Source of the DNA: Rhynchopus sp. YZ270_cl-10
Taxonomy: Eukaryota > Euglenozoa > Diplonemea > Diplonemida > Diplonemidae
Assembly (NCBI GenBank): GCA_964035575.1
Contig: OZ037914.1
Span: forward strand, 692,176 to 756,175
Length of the DNA stretch: 64,000 nucleotides
Direction: 5' to 3'
Shown: piece after piece, positions 50,507 to 61,602 of the stretch
How the letters are laid out: every line of letters begins with the position of its first letter
How positions within the stretch are numbered: the first letter of the stretch is position 1
Notes under the pieces: model-generated
Databases searched by the model: none
What the model saw: the letters and a program-made list of their open reading frames with translations, nothing else
What the model was told of the DNA's origin: nothing
Made by a program: the position numbers and the translations under genes

Positions 50507-51497
50507 TTGCCAAATATTTTGCATTTTGGTGTGAATAAACAGCTAATTTGTGTCGTGCAAGAGAGTGAGGCACATTGTTCAAAAAAAAAATTTTTTTTTT
50601 GCCTTTTGTTTCTCCGAATTACCTCTCACCTGCTCTCCATTTTTTTAAAAGGAGAAGGGCCAGGGGTGTGTGGAGAGTATTTTAAAGATGTTGTGTGTAC
50701 GAGAGGCTACGTCTTACATTTCTTTTTGAAAATGATCATTGTGTCACCTTCCGGTGAGCCCCCTGTTTCACCGGTCTTTTTTTTTATACAATTATTTTTT
50801 TGTTTTTGTTTTGTTTTTTTTTTTTGCAAACACAGAATTATCACCGAAACGTATACCCGAAGTTCTTTGAGAACGGGAGTTGCGACCAGGAGGATGGAAT
50901 ACGGGAGGAAGGGCTTCAACCCGATTTTCCCAACCTGCTCCCCATTTCCACCCCCCCTCCACCACAACCACCAAAACTCCCATACACCCACTCTCTCACT
51001 TTTCTTTCCATTCTTGTTTCCCCCCTTCCAATCCCCTCCCAACAAAACCAAAAAGGGAGGACCGACAAATGTTGATGAACAAAAACTTCATCTTTTAAAG
51101 AATCTATCTTAATAATTTTCCAACACAAAAAGGTGGCTTAAGCAACTGGAGGAGGGCTTAAGTGTGCATATTTTCCCCCTCACCATTTTATCCTTTTTTT
51201 CCCCCTTCTCTTCTCTCGTTTACTACTTCCCCCCCCCTTTTTGGAAGATGTGTGTGTGTGAATGTGCCTTGTCGCGCATCCATCTTCATTGCTTTCTTTT
51301 TTTTTTTTTTCTCTCTAAATTATTTCTTTGCGTCAGCGCTCGCTATTGTAAAAGGATGGTATCATCTTTGAAGGGAACAAGAAAAAAAAAACAGTTCACG
51401 CAAAAACCCCCCAAAAAAAATGCTTCAAAAAAAAAAAAGCAAAGAAATACAAATGTATTTCGATATTTGAAATGTGACCAACCCAAACAAAAAAAAA

Positions 51498-51536
51498 TAT
51501 AGTGGAGTTCATCCATCGGGTGTCTACACTAATACA
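51498..51536 (+). repeat. Family D hairpin
   Basis: TATAGTGGAGTTCATCC, ATCGGGTGTC, TACACTAATAC; the AAGTTTTC tail is missing here. Confidence 0.8.
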
Positions 51537-51671
51537 AAAAAAAAGTCTGTCAGATGTCAGACCAGAGTTTCCTAATTATCTCATCTCTGCCACACTCTTT
51601 AGGGATGAGGTGTGCAGTCTGTATTGGCGTCATTTTGCCTTTCAAAAAAAAACAAAAACAAAAACAAAAAC

Positions 51672-51724
51672 ATAGTGGAGCACACTCTAGGGTGGCTACA
51701 CTAATACAACCAAGTTTTCAAAAA
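51672..51724 (+). repeat. Family D hairpin, consensus-like
   Basis: ATAGTGGAGCACACTC, TAGGGTGGCTACACTAATAC, AACCAAGTTTTCAAAA. Confidence 0.85.
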
Positions 51725-51730
51725 CAAAAA

Positions 51731-51874
51731 CAAAACCTGTACTATCGTGTAGTCAGCGTCACGCCTACCATGGTAGGTTACAGTGAAAAACAAAAACAAA
51801 ACCTGTACTATCGTGTAGTCAGCGTCACGCCTACCATGGTAGGTTACAGTGAAAAACAAAAACAAAACCTGCTT
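51731..51874. repeat. 66-bp tandem repeat, 2.2 copies
   Basis: The period is 66 bp, measured at CCTGTACTATCG (51736, 51802). Each unit contains the perfect palindrome CCTACCATGGTAGG. It starts directly after a family D tail. Confidence 0.9.
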
Positions 51875-51991
51875 GCTTGACCATCTCTTCGGTGGCATTT
51901 CCCCATTACCCAATTTCCCTCTCACTGTCTCTCTCTCCTCTCTGCTTCAGTAATTACAAAAAGAAATTTAAGGTGGAGTTTATTTTTGATC

Positions 51992-52026
51992 AAGATGACT
52001 AAGCACGAGAGGCTTAGGTTCATCTT
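51992..52026 (+). repeat. Family A hairpin with perfect 13-bp stem
   Basis: AAGATGA, CTAAGC, loop ACGAGAG, GCTTAG, GT bulge, TCATCTT. The left arm has A where other copies have G, turning the G-U pair into A-U. Confidence 0.88.
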
Positions 52027-52290
52027 TTTATTTTATTTCTTTTTGTGTGTCTTTTTATTCAACCGCACAAAAAATAACCCGAAGGCAAAATGTGACCGCG
52101 AGGGCCATTCGTCTTACAGCCATTTCTTCTTTTTTTTTGTAGTTCAAGTTATGTTTTTTACTTTTCAACACTCCGGGGTTTTGAAGATCTACGGAGCGTC
52201 AGTGTCTGCGTTCTTTTTTTGAAGCGTTGTGGGTACTGTCTCAACTTTTACCGTTCTTTGACTTTTCAGAGAAAAAAGAAAACAAATAAA

Positions 52291-52343
52291 GTATGGTGCA
52301 GCACACTCTGGGGTGGCTACACTAATGCAACTAAGTTTTCAAA
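52291..52343 (+). repeat. Family D hairpin
   Basis: GTATGGTGCAGCACACTC, TGGGGTGGCTACACTAATGC, AACTAAGTTTTCAAA. Confidence 0.75.
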
Positions 52344-52390
52344 TTAAAACAAGCGTTTGGTATAGCTACACTAACGCAAAATTTATTTTA

Positions 52391-52510
52391 GGGGAATAGT
52401 CAGATTTACCCTACCCTATTTTGAAAAAGTTCAGACTTGCCCTAGAACAGTTTTTAGGGCAAGTCTGAACTTTTTCAAAAATAGGGTAGGGTAAATCTGA
52501 CTATTCCCCT
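52391..52510. repeat. 120-bp nearly perfect fold-back element
   Basis: Arms of about 56 bp, starting GGGGAATAGTCAGATTTACC and continuing through CTACCCTATTTT, AAAAGTTCAGACTTGCCCTA. TTTA stands outside both ends and may be a target duplication, though the flanks are low-complexity. Confidence 0.88.
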
Positions 52511-53226
52511 TTATTTTTTTTTCTTTTTCAAATACACAATCAGGCTCTCCGCTAGGATTTCCGATTTTGAAAATATTCTGTTGATGGTCCACGTTGGTGG
52601 GGTACATGCTTGCGCCGCAGGCGCACGGTACGCAACTTTTTTTTTACCAACGCCCGATTTTGGCTTTTTTGGGACGTTTGAGCACTCACCTCTCCATATC
52701 TTCTTGTCCTGAGCTTTTTTGACAGGTAGAACGGGTCTGAACCACTCAGCAGAACTTTTTTTTTTTTTTTTTTCCCCCCATTTTCAAAAAGTTCTGTTGA
52801 CAATCAACAGAACTTTAGTACCTAGCGGAGTCACTGTACACAATACTACCTCTCATTAGCGTTATCCGAAACATAAAAAAAAACAGAACAAATGATGTGA
52901 TCGAGCCCCGAAATGGACGAATTTTTAAAAAGATTTTTTTTTGGTGTGGCAAAAAAAGAGCATTTCCGTACTAAGAAAACGATTTATTTAACAAATAAAA
53001 TGCGTCATTATTTCACTCAAGAATTGAAGGGTGTTGCAAAAGCGATTCGAGAATGGAAAAATAAAATATAAAAATGGCTCAATTTAGAGTTAATACTTGG
53101 TTGTTTTAATGCTAAAAAAATGGTGAGTTTGAAAAACTGCGGAAATGCATCTTTGCACCCACGCCAGCTTTTGTAAAAAAAACCCCCCTATTTTATTTTA
53201 TTTTTGTCGCCTCATGAAGGAGGAAA

Positions 53227-53380
53227 TAGAAACAAAGCATTTTTGAACACACCTTTGCGGTTCTGGGGGGACAAAACCGCGCTGCAGAGCCACGCCTCAC
53301 CCAAACAGGTCGAGGTGTGTGTGTTGTGCGTTTCACAACCTTTCCCATGGGGTTTTCTGTGATGAGTGTTTAAGTTTCTA
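53227..53380. repeat. 154-bp dispersed repeat (family J), copy 2
   Basis: Similar throughout to 14437-14590, with small indels such as ACAAAACCGCG against ACGAACCGCG. Ends TAGAAAC and GTTTCTA. Confidence 0.8.
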
Positions 53381-53816
53381 TTTTGTTGTGAAAAGTGTCG
53401 CCAGAAAAAAAACACAGAATTATCGTTTGTTTTTCGTGTAAAAAACTACTTCGTGTTTATTCTCTGCCGCTCGAGGGAAACGGTACCTATACTACAGTGT
53501 GTTATGGAATATAGTCTAATCAGTATAGGATATGGGGTAATTTGATGCCTTTTCTGGATATCAAACACTGCAATATCTTCTGTGGGTTTGTATCAAATCC
53601 GCAAACCCAAATGAAATGTTCGTTCCCTCTGCAGTTTCAATACACCTAAAAGGGAGGAGGGGAAAACGGTGTCGCGTCCACCGTACAATTGGTACAAAAA
53701 AAAAAAAAAAATGGACATTTTTTCCGTTTAATCCCTTCCTTCCCTCTGTTTTGTTCAAAACATATCTCAAAGCACTTTATATCATATTTTCTGTGTGTCT
53801 TCTTCTGGCTGCCACG

Positions 53817-53849
<33 letters not shown>

Positions 53850-53854
53850 ATGTC

Positions 53855-54698
53855 CAGGGCTTCCCGCAGGATCTGGGGTTTTGGCTTCCCAGGGGGACCA
53901 GCCAAAAAAAGGTGAAAAAAATTTTTTTTTCGCGCCTTGTTGTGTGTGGTGTGTAGTACTAACGCTGACGCTACATTACGTTACGCGCCTCTACGCACTT
54001 TAAGCGGTCAAAAATCTTTTTTTTCGCCTCCGGCGAAAATGTCCCGGTAAACCGTTAAAACTGCTGCATTCACTCGCATATTGCATATCATCTCACGTTC
54101 CCCACCTTTGCAGACATTTCCTAGTAGGGGACGAAAGTTGTTGGCGAAGCCACGGTACGCAGCATTTCAAAATATTGTGCTTAAAATTGCACTATTTTAC
54201 AGCCAAACTATGTCATGGGTGGCTTGCAATCTTGCGCCGCAGGCGCACGGTACGCTACTTTTTTCCTTGGCCCCGAAGAGGCAGAAAATAGCGGTTGCAA
54301 AGAACCACGAGTATGCCTCATGAACAAAGTGACCCCGTCACAGCCAGAACGCGACTCAATTGGTCAAACGCCGAAGGAAAAGGAAGCATGCAGCGTGGCG
54401 AAATAAGGCCTGAGCAGATAACTTGGGACTCCGCCGGTCGCTTTGCAAATTCCATTATGGAAATCTGTCTTGGTCCGGAGGACTTTTTTGGTGCCATCTT
54501 TTCCCCCTGTTAGTTGCCTGTATTTGGATGCGCGGCGACGGGAGGGTAGGAAAAGTTTAAAAAAAATGTGGAAAATTCCTAATAGGCAGCCTCGGAACAC
54601 TCAACGGCAGGCTGGTCCCCCCTGGTCCCCCCTTATTTTTTTCTTTTTTCCCCAGGGGGACCAGTGGTCCCCCCTGGTCCCCCCTGTGGGAAGCCCTG
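53855..54698. mobile_element. hAT-like non-autonomous element, 5-bp target duplication
   Basis: Ends CAGGGCTTCCC and GGGAAGCCCTG are exact 11-bp TIRs (15 bp with one mismatch). ATGTC stands directly outside both ends (53850-53854 and 54699-54703). Subterminal GGGGGACCAG-type words recur in both orientations near both ends. CAGGG termini and subterminal repeats are typical of hAT transposons, but most hATs make 8-bp duplications. No transposase frame inside. Contains GCGCCGCAGGCGCACGGTAC and GGCGAAGCCACGGTACGCA, words shared with 13150-13280, 52610 and 61130. Confidence 0.85.
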
Positions 54699-54805
54699 AT
54701 GTCGTAACATTTGGCTTTATAGATGTGTATGTACATAAATCATATGCATCTCTCAACGTTTCTCTTTATCCCGCAACCGATTTACAAAACGATGTTGTGA
54801 TCAAA

Positions 54806-54842
54806 AAGGTGACTAAGCAGCGAGAGGGCTTAGGGTCATCTT
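54806..54842 (+). repeat. Family A hairpin
   Basis: AAGGTGACTAAGC, AGCGAGAGG, GCTTAGGG, TCATCTT. About 100 bp after the right end of the hAT-like element. Confidence 0.85.
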
Positions 54843-55460
54843 ATAAAAAAATTTTCTTCTCCTTAGATGGGACCATTATTTTGTGTTGATCCCCCCCTCC
54901 TCCCTATGCTATCAATTTATTGATTTGCATATATTGAAAATTCTTCTCCTTCAGGCGATTCAATATGTGAGACTTAGAAACTTTGCATCAATGTTGTTTT
55001 TTTTTTATTGGGAGTTGACGAAAAAAAGGGCAATTGATCATGTTGTGTCTTGATTCATAATATTTGTTTCCCTCACCTTCTTGTGTGCACATATTATATC
55101 TTTTTTTTTTTTTTTTTTTTGAATTTGAAAAAAAGTTTTTTCGAGTCAAAAAAGTCAAATCAAAAATCTTGTAAACCGAACAACAGAACCCTGTTGTTCT
55201 TTTTGTCAAGGTATTGTTGTTTAACAAAAATGAGAGGTTGGGTACAGTTCCCCCCCCCCCCACCTGCAACAAGGGATATTGCTCCAATCAAGGAGGGTCT
55301 TGTATTTAACCGCCTGTCGTTCTATCACCCGACAGTAACATAAAAGATAAAAAACAAAAGCACAGAACCCACCCTATGGTGGGCGATTAGATTAGTCAAT
55401 ACAACAAAAACACCGCTCTCTATTTACTGCTTTTCATTAGAAGCTTTGAACCTAAAAAAA

Positions 55461-55528
55461 TGGTGTGGCTCAAAGCCCCTTTTGTGCCACAACAGAAGTA
55501 CAAAAATAATTTGGCGCGAGCCACACCA
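55461..55528. repeat. TGGTGTGGCT fold-back (family N), short copy
   Basis: Ends TGGTGTGGCT and AGCCACACCA enclose an unrelated 48-bp interior. Confidence 0.7.
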
Positions 55529-55723
55529 AAAAAGTGAAGTTATTGCACAGTAGCAAAAAAAACTACACAATTTTTCACAATACAAGAAACAATGTCCCTC
55601 TCATTTTTTTTGTTGCATATTTAATATTACAACTATGTTTTTCAAGTATCCTGCGTAACGCATAAAACAGGGCATATAGTAGCGCCAGTTTTTGTCTCCT
55701 TTACAACCCGTTTTCCCTTTTAA

Positions 55724-55752
55724 AAGGTGCTATACGAGGCTTAGAGTCATCT
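55724..55752 (+). repeat. Family A hairpin, diverged
   Basis: AAGGTGCTATACGAGGC then TTAGAGTCATCTT. The tail CCAACTTTTC is kept; the inner left arm is lost. Confidence 0.6.
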
Positions 55753-56150
55753 TACCAACTTTTCTTTCAAATCGTTCCAATAATGTGTGTGTCCCTCCAA
55801 GGGCCCTTTACCTGGTTTAGGATGACCCACTGAGGTTCACGTCATTTTGCTGCGTTGTTTTTCTCTCAATATCTTCGGAGAATTGTTACGAGGGGAGGGT
55901 TGAATCAATGTGAAAAAGCAACCCTGAACCCTCGAAGACAGGCGAAAAAAAAAATACTATTGTAGGAACAATGTCTACACTTAGGGAACCCCTCGATCAG
56001 TCTACACTGGAAAAGAAAAAAAAATACCGAGATTTCAAAAATGATAACCTCCCCCCCCGTACTGATTTTAGCAAAAACTCAGTACACCCCCCCCCTCCGT
56101 TCCCGGCACTAATGGGTGTGGATAGGGGGTTTGTTTTTTTATTTTTATGC

Positions 56151-56190
56151 AGTGGCTGTATCCGTCGATGTGCGGTGAGGTGTTTGCACT
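56151..56190 (+). repeat. Family C hairpin
   Basis: AGTGGCTGTATCCGTCGATG, TGCGGTGAGGTGTTTGCACT, with the tail TTTCAATTTCAC. Confidence 0.65.
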
Positions 56191-57165
56191 TTTCAATTTC
56201 ACTTTTTGTTTTTCTTTTATTTTGAATGTGTTATCTCTTTTGCTGAAGAAAAGAGATCGTTTGTCCATAGAAAGTCTATCACGCATTTGTTTGCATTTTT
56301 ATTATTTTTTTTTATTTGAAAAAAGTTCCATTCGCACAGGGGTCATGCCCCGCGCTCGTTGTGTGCAAAAAAATCAAAAAGAGTACCGATCTTTTCCCAG
56401 CTGGTGTACAGTGATTGTCGACACAATAAAAAAAAAAAGTAAAAAATCAAACAAAAACAAAGACCGATGTACATCAATCCCCCCCCTTTTTTTTGCGAAT
56501 ACCAAATTGAGATTATTATTTTTTTTGACACCATCTCTGCGTGGATTTACATGCTATCTTTATGGTGTCTTTCTTACAAAAAGTAGTGTTATGATTTGTG
56601 TATTCACGGATAGAGGTGGGCGCAAGCTTACAACCAATTATGTGCCAACACGCACAACCATCTTTTATTTTTCTTTTTGCAACTTCAACTACCAAATTTT
56701 TTTTTAGCTGATTTTCGTTTTTTGTATTCTTTTTTGTAATTTTCATGATTCTCACTGAAGTAAAAAAACAAAACCCCCCCCAATCATCATCCCCTCCCCA
56801 CCAACTACCTTCCCATAGTATTACTAAAAGACATTTTTTTTTTCATACGTCTATTGTTTTTTTTCTACTTCCATTTCTGGCTTCCTCTACTAATCATTTT
56901 GCCATACCATTTTTTTGTCTTGGCTTTTTTTTTTCCCCTTCTATGTTCTTACATAGAGCACTTAAACCATTACTTTGCTTCCTTCGTTAGTTCACAATGA
57001 AACCAGAATTTTTTTTTCAAACAGAAGATAAGAGCGACGTACTTTGTGTCCTTCCTTCCAATCCCCCCTTCCACACCCAGAAACACAATTTTTTCGTCGT
57101 TTTTTTCCCCCTTTTTTTCTTCCTCTCATTTTTTTTTTTGCCTAATGTTACTGGCATAGTCTTGG

Positions 57166-57218
57166 GGAGTGGATTAAAAAGGGGATGGGGACGCCGAATT
57201 CTCCCCCCTTTTTAATCC
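57166..57218. repeat. Fold-back hairpin
   Basis: GGGAGTGGATTAAAAAGGGG pairs with CCCCCCTTTTTAATCCCTC around GACGCCGAATT. Confidence 0.7.
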
Positions 57219-58226
57219 CTCAGGTGTTTTTTATCCCCCTCAAGGGGAAGTCTTTTTTTTTTTGTTCCTTTTGCTGCAAACCCAAAGAACCGTCAGCCCA
57301 AGAATTTTGCATGTCTTTTCTTGCTACACGCTTAGGGGAAAGGTGTACAGGCTGTACCCCCAACACTTCCCGGTTCACGAGAACCATCAGAGATGTCAAT
57401 TGTTTTCAAAGAATTTTTTTTTTAAATCATTTCTTTTCGCTGGAAAAACCCAGTGTCGGTTGTGGTGCTGAATTACCAGTAGTATTTCGGCTGTCACGCC
57501 TCACGGCTTATTTACTTTTTTTTTTCTTCTTTCTCCCTTTGCTTTTTCTATTTGATATAAGCTACGCATCGAGGGCGGGATTCCCTTTGTTGCGGTGATT
57601 AGCAGAAGGGAGCAATTTTTTTTTTCTTATTTATCCCTCCCCCTTTTATCTTCATTTCTTAAAACGGCTTTTTTTAAAAAAAGGTAAGCGACTAACATTC
57701 GTCTTAGATTCTTTTATTTTACTTTCAAAATATTGGGGTTTTTTTTGCTATTCTTTACTTCGTTGATAACTGCAGCTTGGGGCTTCTGATGGATATGAGT
57801 TATAGATTTGTGAGTGATAGTGAGAAAAAAGGGAGGGGTAAATGTGCAAACACCCTACGGCTTCACGACGGTAAAGTAAATGACTTTGAATTTGTGGTTT
57901 TTTTTACTTTTTGTGATTTTCACCATTTGCAAAAATGCATTTCCTTCACCCGTAGTGTATCCCCACTGCACATCCCCTTCCTCTTCCCTCTTCATTGCCC
58001 AACAGTGTTCTTCCCGTATTCCTCTGTTGTCCCTTCTCTCCACCGCTGTGTTGTGACGGACAGAAGAAAAAAAAAAAAAAAAAAACAGTGCAGAAACCCC
58101 TATTTAATGAATGTTGCAAGAAAGAGATCCATTCTTTAATTTGTTTTTTCTCTTTTTCTTACGCCTTTTTTTTTCTCTTTTCTTTTTCTCTCGCTAAGAA
58201 AGCATGTTTGCTAATGGAGTTGTAAC

Positions 58227-58321
58227 CACCCGATTTTGATTTTGCCTGAAATTTTGAGTTGGAGTTTGGTGGTGTTTAAATACCACCAAAACTCCTCCAA
58301 ATTTCAGGGGAAAATTAGGTG
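58227..58321. repeat. Fold-back element (family K), copy 2
   Basis: ATTTTGCCTGAAATTTTGAG and its partner ending AAATTTCAGGGGAAAATTAG enclose GGAGTTTGGTGGTGTTTAAA. Shares centre and arm words with 22618-22713. Confidence 0.75.
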
Positions 58322-60210
58322 ATTTTGAGGAGTTAAACTACGCCGGTTTCATTATTTGCAAAATCCCTGCCCCACTGGGCTGGACTCCCCTCCCCTGACA
58401 GATTCTAAAAAACGATACAAATTATATTTTTTTTCAAAAAAAAAAAAATTCCCCCTATTTTACGGAATACGGCTTTCCGCTTATAGACTTGACCACCTCA
58501 TAGCGAGAAGAACGTCGAAAATTGTCTCACTAAAAGTTTAATCCAAAGATTTCAAGGGGAAAATGGTGTTCCTTTGTGGTCTAGATTAGAGCTAAAAAAA
58601 GAAAGTGCTTGTTTTCATAGGGAGTCTGTTTTCTTCCTCCCTTGTCACGATTTGCGTTTAGTCGTTTGGTTTTATAAAAAAACTGAACGGATTATTATAA
58701 TGTTCCCGTCTTTCCTATTGAGATAAACAGTTGAAACAAAACTCAGGTTGAAAAAAAAATTATCTACTTACTCCGTGGGATGTCTTTTTATTGTGTGTAT
58801 CCAAGCATTAATGACAGTTCTGCGAAAAAAAAACAAAATCAAAAAAAGCTTCTTTAACCCTTAGCCAACCAGCAACCCGTACAGGGGTTGTTTTTTTTGG
58901 GGGTTTTATGAAGAACACCAGTAAACAAATTTTTTTTTGGACTTTTTGATCGATTTTTTTTATGTTGAAAAGATTTGTCACGAAACGTTCCAAAAAACAT
59001 GTTTTCGGGAGAAAAAAACAACCACATATTTGGTAGGCAACGTCAGGGATCGTCTCCCCCAAACACTGAAAGTTGATGCTATCTTCTGGTTTTTGGGTTG
59101 GTGTCCAAGGCCCAACCAAGACCCCAAAAATTGTCAAAAATATGTTATTTGTCACATATGAGCAAAAATAAAGCAATTGCGGGGTCGCACGACCTCCCAT
59201 TCGTAACACAGCCACCCTCACACCAACAGGACTTTCACCTCCTTTTCACTGTTTTTCCCTGGGTTTGACTGGTTTTGACTGTTTTTACTGTTTTTCACTG
59301 TTTTTCACTATTTTTTGTTCCTCTCTCAAGCTGTTCATACAACTTCTACTCCATATTTCTGACCGATTTTTTTTTTTTATTGATGTCATTTCACGGATCG
59401 GAAAAGTACTTTGCCCAAAAGTAAAGTACTTTTCCAAAAAAAAAAGTACTTGAAGAAAAAAAAGTACTTTTTTTTTTTCTGTGCAAAAATTGTACGGAGG
59501 GAAAAAAAAAAAGTACTTTTTTTTTTTCCCGTCAAAAATTGTACGGAGAAAAAAAATAAAAAGTACTTTTTTTTTTCAGGGTTCTAAATCATGGATGTAC
59601 AAAGTACTTTTTTCCAGAAAGTAAAAAAAAGTAGAAAAATCCCAGTACTTGATACTTCAAGTACTTGACCCGTTTTTTTTTTTTTTTTTACTTGATTACT
59701 TTTTTTTTTGCATCAAGTACTTGATTCGGCAAAAAAATGGAAAAGTACTTGAATAAATTCAAGTACTTTTCCAATTTTTTTACTTTTTTTGCCAATTCAA
59801 GTACTTGATGCAACAAAAAAAGTAATCAAGTACAAAAAAAGTGAAAGTACTTGAAGAAAAAAAAGTACTTGAAGCAAGAAAAAAATATTTTTTTCTTTTT
59901 TTTTTAAATCGATCAAGTACTTGAAGTAGACCAAAAAAAGTAAAAAAAAGTAATCAAGTACTTTGTACATCCATGCTAAATTTTTTGTACAGAAAAAAAA
60001 AAAGTACTTTTTTTTTTTCTCTCCGTACATGGCTTCATAAATATATTGAATATCGTCAATATATTGATTTGGTGATGAATATTATTGATTGAATATTGAA
60101 AGTGTCAAATATTGACTGAAAACTGTCAATATTTCAATAATATTGAAATATTGATCATATTATTGAATATTGACGTTGCAGTGCCTGCTTTTTCCTTGAC
60201 GGGAGGCCAT

Positions 60211-60444
60211 AGCTGAGAATAAGACTTGGGGACCCGGGACCCGGTTATTCACAGTGGGACTGGGCACAATATGTCGAAAACGCTGTGAAAACGCCTGAAA
60301 GCGGGTCAGGGACCCGGGCGCGGGAGGGTGGGGCATGGATGGAGGGGTATTCCCAGTCCCTAGGACTGGGACTGTACCCAGTGCCCAGTACCCGTTCTAG
60401 TTCTAGTCCTGGGACAGTACCCGGGACCCGGCTTATTCTCAGCT
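60211..60444. mobile_element. Small TIR element, GCTGAGAATAAG ends, copy 2
   Basis: Ends AGCTGAGAATAAG and CTTATTCTCAGCT. The interior has GGGACCCGG and CAGTCCC words, like the shorter copy at 35871-35983. It is inserted in the core of the 2.8-kb element. Confidence 0.78.
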
Positions 60445-60804
60445 CCCTTCCAGCCACAGAGTGGAGAGGCAAAGGGTCAAACTTTTCTGCTGAAGCCATG
60501 TGCGCAACATTTCAAAGATTGTGCCATAAATCGCACATTATCACAGCCAAACTATATCATGGATAGGGTAGAGCTGCGGGCTACCGCTCGTAATTCCTAA
60601 ACACTTGTGTTTAGGTTTTTAAGGTTGCTGCCTTCCCAGTACCCTCCTGGTGCACCCACCCGAAAATGCACCAAAGTGTAAGATTTTTTCGGCGTTGGAA
60701 AGATTGGGCCTCAAAAATGCGAATCACCAAATCAGATCTGTGAGAGATTTGTTTTTAATTCCTATTTTCGTGTCGCGAGTTTACGTGGGAAATGCTTTAG
60801 AAAC

Positions 60805-61092
60805 GTGCGTTCCTTAAGTACCCTGTGGGCAAAACGGGCGTTTTTCACCAAAAACCGGGATTTTCGCCTTTTTGGGTGGTTTTTTGGGCCCATACCCGGC
60901 TATATGGACTGGGAAATGCGATTCTGGGGTGCTAGAACCAGGTCTAGGCCGCACAGGGGTACTTCTGTGGGCAAAAACAACCCACAAAACCTGCACTGCG
61001 TTGTGTTCTGTGACCATTCAGGTGTTTTAGCTAGCGTACGAGGCGTTGCGATCGATTTGGTTTCGTTCTCGCTCATCAACCACACGAGCTAG
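60805..61092 (+). pseudogene. Possible DDE-type transposase fragment
   Basis: A 95-residue frame. The order PGYMDWEMRFW, then NPQNLHCVVFCDHSGVLASV, then GVAIDLVSFSLINHTS resembles the layout of DDE_Tnp_4/Harbinger-type transposases: first catalytic Asp in GxxDG-like context, a VxxVCDxxGxxxxV strand, then the second Asp in a GxxHDxxxxxxS context. The Gly/His around the second Asp are changed and no Glu motif follows in frame, so it is at best a decayed fragment. It lies inside the nested TIR elements, which fits. The reading is by eye only. Confidence 0.35.
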
Positions 61093-61365
61093 CAAAAAAT
61101 ATTTAGGATTCGCAAAACCAAATTTTGTCCGCGCCGCAGGCGCACGGTGCGCTACTTTTTTATGAGAGTTGCGAACATACATTTGAAAAATCCATCCATC
61201 CACACGTCTTTTTTTATGAGAGGATCAGTGAATAAATAGTTCCGCTTATGGGCCCAGGAGGCTTCCCCTGGTCAGGGGTGGGGTTTGCTGCTTGGAGAGG
61301 AGGTTGTTCTGGGTACAGAACGAGAAAAAAGAGTAGTTGAAACGTGCTAAAACGCAGTCGAGCTC

Positions 61366-61602
61366 ATGCAAAGGGTAGGAGGTGGGTGTTCCGTAAGAGA
61401 ACGGAGGCGGTTCACAACCGCTCGACGAATCACGCGACCTCTTTATACCCCAGCCTTTTTAACAGCCAAAAAAAACTCTATGATTTTGCACGTGTTACGT
61501 GGGACTCTAAGGGCAATCATGGCTCAGTTCGTAAACGCGCACGTGCCATTCAATGCCATCGCGGGGGAGCGACTTGCCTTGTGGCATCAGATGGCCCCTT
61601 AG
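61366..61602 (+). pseudogene. Weak transposase-like fragment
   Basis: A 78-residue frame ending LRAIMAQFVNAHVPFNAIAG, ERLALWHQMAP. The spacing recalls the region of hAT transposases where a helix is followed by PFN/PFS and an aromatic-rich helix. Short and isolated; it could be chance. Confidence 0.2.

Larger units (their letters stand above)
48716..58857. other. Gene-free, repeat- and transposon-rich DNA
   Basis: No gene supported. Contains hairpins of all families, a 66-bp tandem repeat, fold-backs at 52391-52510, 55461-55528 and 57166-57218, and the hAT-like element. 50830-51110 is C-rich with leader-like words, but no coding frame follows. 56000-57160 shows nothing I can name beyond a family C copy and T-runs. 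Confidence 0.6.

Noticed and set aside
50393-51112. 239-residue frame
   Set aside because: Contains a family A half copy, a family C hairpin and long T-runs; amino-acid composition is not protein-like.
53812-53848. Long T-run as a processed retrogene or LINE tail
   Set aside because: No coding remnant next to it and T-runs are common throughout this DNA.
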